This document shows positions 11,566-18,849 of a stretch of 64,000 nt of DNA, piece after piece. The notes beneath the pieces were generated by a model. That model did not search any database. It saw only the letters and a list, made by a program, of their open reading frames with translations, and was not told where the DNA came from. Source of the stretch: Fulvia fulva. Lineage: Eukaryota > Ascomycota > Dothideomycetes > Mycosphaerellales > Mycosphaerellaceae. Numbering within the stretch: position 1 is the first letter of the stretch; every line of letters begins with the position of its first letter. The translations under genes were made by a program, and so were the position numbers. The stretch is from positions 3,286,001-3,350,000 of the forward strand of contig NC_063015.1 in NCBI RefSeq assembly GCF_020509005.1. Direction: 5' to 3'.

Positions 11566-11912
11566 GATGTGCCATGGAAGGGGTATTGATGAATTGCATG
11601 GCGTTGATAGACATGGGATGTGCACGCGCTCTTTACGATGAGGCATGATCAGAATTGAACTCCATTTCTCTGAAGCCCGGAACACCGTACTCCGAGCACC
11701 AGGTCGTCCATCAGAGGCCACATACACAAAGGTCCGAGCCGGTGCCACTGTGTCGATGGGGAGTTACTCACTTCACAAGAAAGACGGGCTTCGCTCGATC
11801 AGTGGAAATCTGGGCCACTTTCCCCGTCGAAGGTGGCAGCGCTGCGGCGGGGAGATTTCACGGAGGGCTTCCAGTTACAGCAATTCCATTCTTCTAACAA
11901 GCTCACAGCTAC

Positions 11913-12519
11913 CTACAAACCGAGCACGGCAAGCAGCTTCTTCCTCGAAACATCTGTCTCCCCACTGGTATCGATCGTCTTCACGATCCCGCCATAGTGC
12001 TTCACAATCGCTGCATTCTTCTCAGCAAACTCAGCATACCTCTTTCTCGAACACCGCTTCATCATCACCAGCGTCTCTTGATCTCGACAGGAATCGTTGC
12101 TTCGCCTCTTCTTTTTTGCAGTCGAAGAAGAGAACCTGCTCTGGAGGCCCGAACTTTTCGTCCCATAGCTTCGCCGACTCCAAGTCCCTTGGGAAACCGT
12201 CGATAAGCACTTTGGCATTGGTGGGAGCTCGTTTGATTTCTTCTTGGAGTATGGCTAAGATGTTACCGGGTGCGATGAGCTCGCGGTTCTGCATGTGCTG
12301 CTGCAGTTGGTCTCGTGTCAGCCCGCCTAGCTGAGCTGGCTCTACTGGCATGGTGTTCATGAGCTTCCGAAGGTGGTCGCCCACTGAGAGGTGGTGGCAT
12401 GGCATGCAATCGCTGAGGGCCTGGCAGAGTGTGCCTTTGCCGGAACCCGGGGCTCCGATGACAAATGTGGTGTGTTGGGACATGGGCGTTGCTTGTGTTG
12501 CGTTTAGGCTGCTTGTCAC
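11913..12519 (-). CDS. UMP/CMP-kinase-like nucleoside monophosphate kinase with a one-base frameshift
   Basis: An NMP kinase of the adenylate/UMP-CMP kinase superfamily. The P-loop GAPGSGKGT is followed by LSVGDHLRK (NMP-binding helix), LIDGFPRDLESA (the family's DGFPR motif), VLFFDC, and the region RSRDAGDDEAVFEK that precedes the C-terminal helices. VLFFDC and the DD after the LID arginines favour the UMP/CMP branch. The main frame then hits a stop after FEKEVC. The expected continuation RYAEFAEKNAAIVKHYGG down to the stop at 11913 is in the next frame, so there is one extra base at about 12040-12046; no legal intron fits. Start candidates are 12519 or 12483 (MSQHTTF). It is divergent from the viperin-like gene. 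Vertebrate RSAD2 (viperin) sits next to CMPK2, and bacterial viperins often neighbour nucleotide kinases, so a role in supplying the NTP substrate is a reasonable inference. The frameshift is a recent lesion or a sequence error. Confidence 0.8.
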
Positions 12520-12874
12520 AGCGGATCTGCGTGGTATGTATTGCTGGGTTCATGTTTGCTGCTCGTTGACAAGACCTTGTGGAGCTTGTCAGGCATTGAG
12601 TATGTTCCTTTGTGGCTAACAGCATGCAGCCAGTGTCTTCTGGATAGGGACTTTCATGAAGCAAATGCATAGAACATGGACTGCTTGCTCAGGCATGGAA
12701 GAAACGGTCCGCTTCACGAGTATAGCAAGCGTTACACAAAGCAGGCTCCCGAGTGTGTCTTTGTCCAATCTCCAGGCAAGCAGGCAGCGAGGCAAAGATC
12801 AAGCTGTCATAAGAAGTCAAGATGTCGTTGGGCCAGTGTCATCACAAATCCACTGGATATTCAACTCTCACAGG
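12520..12874. promoter_or_regulatory. shared divergent promoter region of the kinase and viperin-like genes
   Basis: At most about 390 nt separate the two likely start codons (12483/12519 and 12875), so both genes probably draw on one regulatory region. The viperin frame stays open upstream to 12656, but that extension has no family similarity that I recognise. I could not pick out a defined factor-binding site. Confidence 0.4.
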
Positions 12875-13912
12875 ATGGTCTTGCTCGATCAAATCCAAGC
12901 CACTGGGCCTGTCAAGATCCTGGGGACAGCAGCTCCATGTGCCACAGCCTTGTTCGCCCTTGAATGCTTCACAGCCAAGAAGCATATCACACCACTCTCC
13001 GTCAACTTCCACTTCACACGCAGATGCAACAAGACTTGCGTCTTCTGCTTCCACACCGAAAAGACCAGCTACCTTGCCAGCGACGAAGACATGAAGAAGG
13101 GTCTGACCTTGCTCAAGGAGGCTGGCATGAAGAAGATCAACTTTGCTGGTGGTGAACCGTTCCTCTATCCTTCGAAGCTCGCCATGCTTTGTCGTCTCTG
13201 TAAGGAGGATCTCAAGCTGGAGTCGGTCTCGATCATCTCGAATGGCACTAAGATCACCGAGAAGTGGCTGAAGGAGAACGCACAGTACATTGATGTGCTC
13301 GGTGTAAGCTGCGATAGCATGGACGAGGAGACCAACATCAAGATCGGGCGTGGCACTGGCGAGAATGTGCAAATGCTCTTCCGCATTCGCCAGTGGTGTC
13401 GAAATCTCGGAATCAAGTTCAAACTGAACACCGTCGTTCTGTCCCACAACTGGGAGGAAGACATGGCAGAGACCATCCGCGCGCTTGATCCTTTTCGATG
13501 GAAGGTCTTCCAGGTTTTGCCGGTCGAGGGCGAGAATGATGCGAAGGAGGAAGAGACCTTGCTTGACAAGCGCAAGCGGAACGCAAACAGTGTTCTCATC
13601 ACCGACGAGCAGTTTGCAGCATTCTGCGATCGACACAAACACTTGTCGTGCTTCGTGCCGGAGTCGAACGATTTGATGGCATCGAGCTACCTCATCGTTG
13701 ATGAGTTCCTCAGGTTTCTCGACAAGGGCAATGGTGTTGAGAAGGCTTCTGCGTCGATCTTGGATGTTGGAGTGCAGAAGGCGTTGGCCCAGGTCGAGTG
13801 GAATCAGGAGGCGTATCACAAGCGGGGAGCAGTGTATGAGTGGAGCAAGGACATAGAGGATGCCGGTGAAGAAGGGTGTGGCGCAGAGTTGCCTGAGGAA
13901 TATCAGTGGTGA
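12875..13912 (+). CDS. viperin-like radical SAM enzyme, 345 aa
   Basis: The protein is close to vertebrate viperin (RSAD2) in motif and length (361 aa in human). The radical SAM cluster motif CxxxCxxC is present as CNKTCVFC in the context FHFTRRC...CFHTEKTS, which is the viperin signature. The Cys residues are 51, 55 and 58 from the chosen start. GGEP (NFAGGEPFLYP) follows, then SIISNGTKI, VSCDS and KLNTVV, and a C-terminal part with the conserved EYQW-type end (PEEYQW). Viperins convert a nucleoside triphosphate to its 3'-deoxy-3',4'-didehydro form, a chain terminator with antiviral effect; the nucleotide preferred by this enzyme is unknown. I chose ATG 12875 (CAGGATGG) because the 73 codons upstream to 12656 look like leader sequence. 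No amphipathic ER-binding helix like that of the animal protein is obvious. The frame is intact. Confidence 0.92.
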   Translation: MVLLDQIQATGPVKILGTAAPCATALFALECFTAKKHITPLSVNFHFTRRCNKTCVFCFHTEKTSYLASDEDMKKGLTLLKEAGMKKINFAGGEPFLYPSKLAMLCRLCKEDLKLESVSIISNGTKITEKWLKENAQYIDVLGVSCDSMDEETNIKIGRGTGENVQMLFRIRQWCRNLGIKFKLNTVVLSHNWEEDMAETIRALDPFRWKVFQVLPVEGENDAKEEETLLDKRKRNANSVLITDEQFAAFCDRHKHLSCFVPESNDLMASSYLIVDEFLRFLDKGNGVEKASASILDVGVQKALAQVEWNQEAYHKRGAVYEWSKDIEDAGEEGCGAELPEEYQW

Positions 13913-14137
13913 TTGCAGAATCGCATCTTCTTGAAAGAAGAGGTTAATGTAGCGGTCACAAACAGCAGACTACCATAGTGACCTGACTTCAGCACCCAAT
14001 GACCCAACTTGGCTCCTGGCCGATCCTTCTTTCTGTACTCATCAATCCTCATCCGAACCCTGTACACCACGACTAGGAACCTGAACACGCTGGGTTTCTA
14101 CCGACACCGAATCCACTTCCCAGTCCCTCGTCCAACG

Positions 14138-14452
14138 ATGTCGCAAACATGTCCAGAACCTTCTGCGCCAAAGTCGATCCTGAAGAAGCCACCGCCATTG
14201 AGGAATGTAGATGCCATGAAAATGAGAGACGCCTCATCAAGGATGGCTCTCAGAGGTGGCCACGCTGCGAGGAAGAAAGTGCACTTTGCGGAGGAAGAAG
14301 AGGATATGGACAAGGACGATGGTTCGAGCTTCGAAATTGCAACCATCGGTGCCAATGACCACAACGTTGACGAGGCGCTTCCTGGTGGGCGTGGGTTCAA
14401 ACAAGAGCCGGGGCCGCATGGGAGAGATATGTCGTTTTGGAGAAAGCATTGA
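14138..14452 (+). CDS. small basic/acidic protein with SILK and RVxF-type PP1-docking motifs, 104 aa
   Basis: Not a family I can name. The frame is open from 14009, but the ATG at 14138 gives a compact 104-residue protein. It has SILK at residues 13-16 inside PKSILKKPPP, then KKVHF at 46-50, followed at once by an acidic run (AEEEED). SILK and RVxF ([RK]x0-1[VI]x[FW]) are the two classical docking motifs for protein phosphatase 1, and SILK lies N-terminal to RVxF as in inhibitor-2 and other regulators. The protein is otherwise disordered, with DD, GPHGRDMSFWRKH at the end. A role as a PP1 regulator is inference from the two motifs in the right order. It lies on the same strand as, and about 220 nt downstream of, the viperin-like gene. 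Confidence 0.6.
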   Translation: MSQTCPEPSAPKSILKKPPPLRNVDAMKMRDASSRMALRGGHAARKKVHFAEEEEDMDKDDGSSFEIATIGANDHNVDEALPGGRGFKQEPGPHGRDMSFWRKH

Positions 14453-14908
14453 GCGTTTGGAAGCGAAGCCCTTTTGATGGTCGTGCGGACTCCAGATTTG
14501 TGAGCATGCAGGGCGGTGTATAGTGTCTTCTGGTTCTGTGTTGTTATAATAGCATAGCTGTGTTGACTTCGGGCAGGTCGTGATGGCTGATAGTCAGTTA
14601 GTGCATATTGATCAAGTATCGACCCTTCGGTCCAGGACTTACTACAGTATGTACTTTGGTTTCAGCTTAGTGAATGTGCTAGATATTGCAAAGTCTTGAA
14701 CTAGCGAATGTCAGATGTTTGCCCGAGCATCGAGATTCTCAACCACCAAACAGAATCTCCTTCACGCACGATCTGCATCTCACACACATCGTCGGCAATA
14801 ACAGTCATCACTGATCTCATCGCAGACATGCTATTTCGCAAGAAGATCTGGGCCGCACCGCCAATATCTCCATTCGGCATCACGAAATTTCGTGGTGCGC
14901 AAGAGAGA
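14453..14908. other. intergenic/5' region before the CYTH gene
   Basis: This contains the 3' end of the small PP1-motif gene and the leader of the CYTH gene. The CYTH frame remains open back to an ATG at 14708, with another at 14828, so part of this stretch may be coding. I see nothing else in it. Confidence 0.4.
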
Positions 14909-15709
14909 ATGCTGTCCCACATGGTCGAATTATCGCCTCAGAAGACCCAACTCGAGGTCGAGAGCAAGTTCAACGTCACCCCTCTGCTCAGATCGCATCT
15001 TGACGGCACGTATGAGCAGCTGCACATCCCGGCCGCCACATCTGCCCGCCTCCTGGGGTTCACTCGACAGCCCGACACGCTCATCAGCGACCAGTACTTC
15101 GATCTCGATGATGCGCTGACCTCGAAGGGAATCTGGGTGCGGCGACGAACCGAGCGGACACTTTCAAGCCAGCGCTTTCCGCTCCCGCTTCAGGGCGATG
15201 ATTCAGCGCAGTGGGGAGCGAAGGTAAAAGTCGGTGGGGACTACCAGAGCTCGCAGTTCGAGGAGCTGGTCGGCAAGGAGGCGGTGATGGACCTGGTGAA
15301 GCAGCATGTGTCGAACGTGTCAAGCTTACGCAAGGCCGCTTACATCAACACTTTCCGCGAGGCGTGGGCAGTGCGGGAACATGTTGAACGGGCGATCGCG
15401 GATCAAGGTCAGAGGATGTCGATCGTGATAGACAGGTCGACGGCAGGTGACGCGGTCGCGAGTCTCTCACAGCAGGAGCTAGAGTTTCAGCATGTGGTGG
15501 GCGAGGTCGAGCTGACGAGGGATCTCGATCTTGGGCAGGATGAGGAACGGAATGCTGTCGCAAAGCAGGCGGCTACCGCAATCATGAAGACAGAGCTTGA
15601 CAGCTTCATGGAGCGGCACTCGTCGCTCTTCCCGACTCAACCAGTACCTGTCGGTAAGCTGAGCGCATACTTTGCGTGGAGGAAGCAGACGAAGGATCAT
15701 CTCGAGTGA
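14909..15709 (+). CDS. CYTH-domain phosphatase, thiamine-triphosphatase-like
   Basis: The CYTH superfamily signature ExExK is present near the N-terminus as LEVESKF, followed by alternating basic and acidic strands expected of the tunnel fold: DQYFDLDD, WVRRRTER, WGAKVKVGG, EHVERAIAD, VGEVELTRD. CYTH enzymes hydrolyse triphosphate substrates (thiamine triphosphate, inorganic triphosphate) with Mg2+. Fungal single-domain members of about 250 aa are usually called thiamine triphosphatase-like. RTERT matches the conserved paired arginines. The start is uncertain: ATGs at 14708, 14828, 14909 and 14921 are all in frame. I chose 14909 (267 aa) because it leaves only a short leader before ExExK; the longer form would add a basic, possibly mitochondrial leader (MLFRKKIWAAPP). 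The frame is intact to the stop at 15707-15709. Confidence 0.8.
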   Translation: MLSHMVELSPQKTQLEVESKFNVTPLLRSHLDGTYEQLHIPAATSARLLGFTRQPDTLISDQYFDLDDALTSKGIWVRRRTERTLSSQRFPLPLQGDDSAQWGAKVKVGGDYQSSQFEELVGKEAVMDLVKQHVSNVSSLRKAAYINTFREAWAVREHVERAIADQGQRMSIVIDRSTAGDAVASLSQQELEFQHVVGEVELTRDLDLGQDEERNAVAKQAATAIMKTELDSFMERHSSLFPTQPVPVGKLSAYFAWRKQTKDHLE

Positions 15710-15869
15710 TGGCATGGAGTGTTGGCTGTGGCCCGCTGCCAACGGTCGCGCATGTGAAGTCGGCAAAATCCAGGCGAGCACCAGTCTAGCCATATGTTTG
15801 CGTCGCAGAACTGTGCTCTCGCCCCTCGAAGAGAGGGGCTCGGTGGTGTAGGTCACCAGAACAGAGCCT

Positions 15870-15955
15870 GTTTGAAGTCTCCACGACTTTGAACCACCAG
15901 AACAACATGTCCCCATGACATTAAAGAACCAACCTGAAGTCTCCATGACTTCAAC
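15870..15955 (+). repeat. three short hairpins with YCCAY loops
   Basis: Three perfect small inverted repeats lie in a row: 15875-15889 (AAGTC/GACTT, loop TCCAC), 15907-15921 (ATGTC/GACAT, loop CCCAT) and 15936-15952 (GAAGTC/GACTTC, loop TCCAT). All share GTC...GAC at the loop-closing end and a five-base YCCAY loop, while outer stem bases differ. They begin the hairpin-rich intergenic block that runs to 16730. Confidence 0.6.
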
Positions 15956-16011
15956 GAACGAATCTCCAACACCTTCGAGTATCCGCGAGATCTCGAAGTA
16001 GAACGAATGCC

Positions 16012-16081
16012 AAATAAAACCCCAAGGACCCAAGGGTTTTCCCTAGCTCAAGTGTACGCACACTTGAGGTAGGTTCTTTGC
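16012..16081 (+). repeat. double-hairpin module, copy 1
   Basis: AAAACCC (16016-16022) pairs with GGGTTTT (16034-16040) around a loop containing CAAGGACCCA. Next comes CTCAAGTGT (16047-16055) pairing with ACACTTGAG (16060-16068) around ACGC, nested in CCTA...TAGG (16042-16045/16070-16073). TTCTTTGC follows. Copy 2 at 16673-16731 keeps the first hairpin and flanks nearly unchanged but has a different second stem. Confidence 0.65.
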
Positions 16082-16420
16082 CATCTCGGCAAGGTTGCGA
16101 AGGTGGAAGGGTGGAGAGATCGAATCGAGTTCCTAGCAGGATAGCTGTGCATACCTCAAAAACAGATTTCATGTGCGTGATTGCAGTTGTCTGTGCCGAA
16201 AGCGCGTTCCCCACCGCCCCTTTACATAACTTCCTTTTGCATGCATATCCCATGTCCAGGCTGCGTGCATCATCTCATCTCCAATCTGATGCAATGCTCA
16301 CGTGGAGTCCTCAGCTGCGCTCAGCCCGGCAGTTCCTCGGCCACCTCAATCTCACCCTTATATTCATTCTTAAAAAAGTGCCCCTCATCCTTCGGGACAT
16401 CGTGGTGCAAGGCCACTCGG

Positions 16421-16556
16421 TCCCGCTTTCAACGACAAAGCGGGATCATCGCAGAGTCCCGCTCTCAACGACAGAGCGGGATCATCGCAGAGTCCCGCTC
16501 TCAACGACAGAGCGGGATCATCGCAGAGTCCCGCTCTCAACGACAGAGCGGGATCA
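16421..16556 (+). repeat. 36-bp tandem repeat, four units, each a hairpin with CAACGAC loop
   Basis: Hairpins start at 16421, 16457, 16493 and 16529, with an 11-nt spacer (TCATCGCAGAG). Each has a perfect 9-bp stem and the loop CAACGAC. Units 2-4 have stem TCCCGCTCT/AGAGCGGGA; unit 1 has TCCCGCTTT/AAAGCGGGA, a compensated base-pair change. The unit is 12 codons long, and plus-strand frames stay open across it, but I see no reason to call a protein. Confidence 0.85.
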
Positions 16557-16561
16557 TCGCA

Positions 16562-16670
16562 GAGCGAGCGAGCTCAACGACACTCGCTCGCTCATCAGTG
16601 GAGGCGAGGCCCTTCAACGACGGGGCCTCGTGGTGAGAGCCCACCGGGGCGAGCGACGATACGCTCGCCC
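16562..16670 (+). repeat. further hairpins, two of them with the CAACGAC loop core on unrelated stems
   Basis: 16562-16572 pairs with 16583-16593 (11 bp, GAGCGAGCGAG), with CAACGAC in the loop at 16575-16581. 16605-16612 pairs with 16623-16630 (CGAGGCCC), with CAACGAC at 16615-16621. 16647-16655 pairs with 16662-16670 (GGGCGAGCG, loop ACGATA). Stems are unrelated in sequence to the 36-bp units, but the loop core is kept in the first two. Confidence 0.75.
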
Positions 16671-16672
16671 TG

Positions 16673-16731
16673 TAATAAAACCCCAAGGACCCAGGGGTTT
16701 TCCCTAGACGCGCTTGCGTCTAGGTTTTTTG
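16673..16731 (+). repeat. double-hairpin module, copy 2, followed by T6
   Basis: AAAACCCC (16677-16684) pairs with GGGGTTTT (16694-16701); CCTAGACGC (16703-16711) pairs with GCGTCTAGG (16716-16724) around GCTT; TTTTTT follows at 16725-16730. It is the same architecture as copy 1 at 16012, with AATAAAACC, AAGGACCCA, GGTTTTCCCTAG and TAGGTT shared. Confidence 0.65.
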
Positions 16732-17524
16732 CTGCTCAGTAGAAGGTGCGGGTGCGTGGAAGGTCCAGAGGTCGAGTCCGGCTTCAAGAAGGCTGCGGAG
16801 CAGCTTTTTGATCTTCGCAAGGACATTCGCGTTTTGCGGCCTGCGTTCGACGCCATGAGCACTCACATTAGCATGCCCTTCAATGCACTTCTGTACTTTC
16901 GCAAGCGAACTTTCAGATCGTTGTTGCGGTGGAAAGGGAACGGATGGAGCTGGTGAAAGCTGAAGTGACCGCGTTACATGATTCGCCATGTGCCGATTGT
17001 CAACGCCGGTTTGCGGGCATCATGTGCATCGCGGTTTCCTCATGTGGGACTCCTGGTGATGTATAGCGCAGCTTCTGCGGGACGTCGAATCCAGGATACT
17101 TGCACTCTATCCTGCCATCTAAACGTGATGTGAACTGTAGAGAGAGCGTGCCGTGCAGGTCCCGTTGTGATCAGGAATCGTTGGGCTGAGTGCCTGTATC
17201 ATCTGTCAGCGCTAGCCTCGAACTGTATGGCGGTCCACTTGCTTCATAGATCCGGTGCAACTTGCGCAATCATAGACGACAATCTTCTTCAGCTGCTGCT
17301 AGGTTAGGATATCGCCGTGCATTCCAGTCATGTCAAAACTGCTCGCATGCACGACATGGGAGGTTCAAGCCGGTACGGGTATCAGGAGTGCCAGATGCAT
17401 AGGTAATATTGACACGAAGCTGTTCGTCACGACAGTCTGCGGCTCAGCCGTAAGTCCCTTTCTATTCCCAGATCCATACCGTTGCCACAACGCCCAGCAA
17501 GCCACTATACCAGTGAGGAGATAC
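16732..17524. other. intergenic, about 790 nt, no supported gene
   Basis: This is the gap between the hairpin block and the SH3 gene stop. Only short open frames without recognisable domains are present, and I see no repeat or RNA gene. Confidence 0.45.
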
Positions 17525-18352
17525 TTAGAAGATGGAGTTTACAATGTTTCCACCAATCGTCGCTCCAGCACCAAAGATCGCGGCATTGCCCAGCTTCTTT
17601 CCAAACTTCTTGCCCATCTCCTGTCCCTTTCCAGGGACCTTACCATCTCCATTACCCATCCCGCTCGTCTCAAGTGGCATGTTTCCATAGTTGTTGCCAT
17701 TCGCCTGTGCCATTGGAGCAGCGCCCTTCTCTTCTGTGACCTTGACGTAGCTACGGGGGAAGATGCCCTCCTGTCCAGTCCTGGACGACTTGCCCTTCCA
17801 CCATTCGGCGTTCATATACTCCGTGACAGTCACGTGGTCGTGCGGGTGAAGCTCAAGGTCGCCGGCATCGGTAGAAGTGTATGCGTAGAGGGCTGTGGCC
17901 TGGCAGAGTGGTGGCCAGTTTGCGGCTGGCGGTGGGGCGTTGTAGGCTGGGGGAGGGTTCTCTGGGGCGAAGTAGCCGCTGTTCTTCTCGTTCAGGTGGC
18001 CGTTCTGTTGCGGCGGTGGGTTATTGTGGAGGTTTAGGTTGTTCATAGGCGATGTGGGAGGTTGCGATTGCGGCTGAGGTTGTGCGGTTGGCGCTACGGG
18101 GATTGCGCTCTGTCCTGCGCTGGGGAGTGCGCCGACTGAGAGCGGCGCATGGAGGGCTGTCTGCTGGGGAATGTGCTGCAGAAGCTGGTTGAGGGCTTGT
18201 GGGGTGATGACTGAGGCATCGCAGAGGTATTCGAGCTCCTTTGATGGGTTAGCAGGGTGCCAGACTCGACGTGACAGCATTGCGCGTACAGCCTTGATGG
18301 TGCGGATGGAGCGATTGATTTGCGCTTGGTGCATCTCTTCGGCGTTGCCCAT
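17525..18352 (-). CDS. SH3-domain protein of the Pin3/Lsb1-Lsb2 type, 275 aa
   Basis: The N-terminus (INRSIRTIKAVRAML, residues 12-26) matches the short conserved leader of the yeast Lsb family. A Pro/Gln/Asn-rich linker follows, and then one SH3 domain at about 151-206 with ALYAY, the acidic RT loop, EWWKGKSSRTGQEGIFPRSYV and the closing Val. A PY motif (PPAY, residues 134-137) lies just before the SH3, the type of site bound by the WW domains of the ubiquitin ligase Rsp5. The tail is glycine-rich and basic (KKFGKKLGNAAIFGAGATIGG). In yeast these proteins bind Las17/WASP and influence actin patches and prion formation. The frame is a single exon with stop at 17525, and the start at 18352 begins MGNAEEMHQAQ. 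Well supported. Confidence 0.88.
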   Translation of the reverse strand: MGNAEEMHQAQINRSIRTIKAVRAMLSRRVWHPANPSKELEYLCDASVITPQALNQLLQHIPQQTALHAPLSVGALPSAGQSAIPVAPTAQPQPQSQPPTSPMNNLNLHNNPPPQQNGHLNEKNSGYFAPENPPPAYNAPPPAANWPPLCQATALYAYTSTDAGDLELHPHDHVTVTEYMNAEWWKGKSSRTGQEGIFPRSYVKVTEEKGAAPMAQANGNNYGNMPLETSGMGNGDGKVPGKGQEMGKKFGKKLGNAAIFGAGATIGGNIVNSIF

Positions 18353-18539
18353 GATGTTAGTCTGTCGGGTATGTCAAGGTGAAAGGTACGGTATATTCAG
18401 ACGGCGATTTGAAACGAGTGTACGTGTTGTGGTGGTGGTGGTAAAGGTTGGAGGTGACGTGACGGTGGTGTCGTTCGGGTCGCCAATTGGGGCGCAGCAG
18501 CTTTTGGCGTCGAACAAAGCCTCCACCACATCACGCACG

Positions 18540-18596
18540 CACGCTGCACCACCACCACTAGTACCACCACCACCACCACCACCACCACCACCATCA
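18540..18596 (+). repeat. CAC/ACC trinucleotide microsatellite
   Basis: A near-perfect run of ACC triplets spans about 18563-18593, with a shorter related run before it and a GGT-rich run at 18431-18443. It lies upstream of the SH3 gene, between it and the PKS remnant. Confidence 0.85.
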
Positions 18597-18849
18597 ATGA
18601 ATATCGTTGAGCGTCATGGGATCATCCAAAGCTGTGCACGTGTACTGAGGCTGCATGTGATCAAGCTATGCTATGCATCATTGCATCCTGATCAGCTACA
18701 TATACGCTGTGGATCTGACGACCGGACCTCGACGCTGATCTTGGCTTGTACGACAGTTGTACGTGCGTACACCTCGCTCCTGGCCACTATCCGCTATGCT
18801 TCGCGAGTCAATTGCAGGTCCAGCGACTTCACTACGCCCTAGACGTGGA

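Noticed and set aside
12656..12874. N-terminal extension of the viperin-like protein
   Set aside because: In frame but without family similarity. The ATG at 12875 has a better context and gives the usual length.
16421..16556. CRISPR-like look of four 36-bp repeats
   Set aside because: The units are contiguous hairpins with an identical 11-nt linker and no variable spacers, and the genome is fungal with spliced genes.
16078..16707. A 209-codon plus-strand frame encoding a 12-residue tandem repeat
   Set aside because: The 36-bp unit is a multiple of three and has no stops in several frames, so openness is expected. There is no domain, and the stems are better explained by structure.
17330..18037. 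235-codon plus-strand frame
   Set aside because: Antisense of the SH3 gene, whose domain and motifs are clear on the minus strand.
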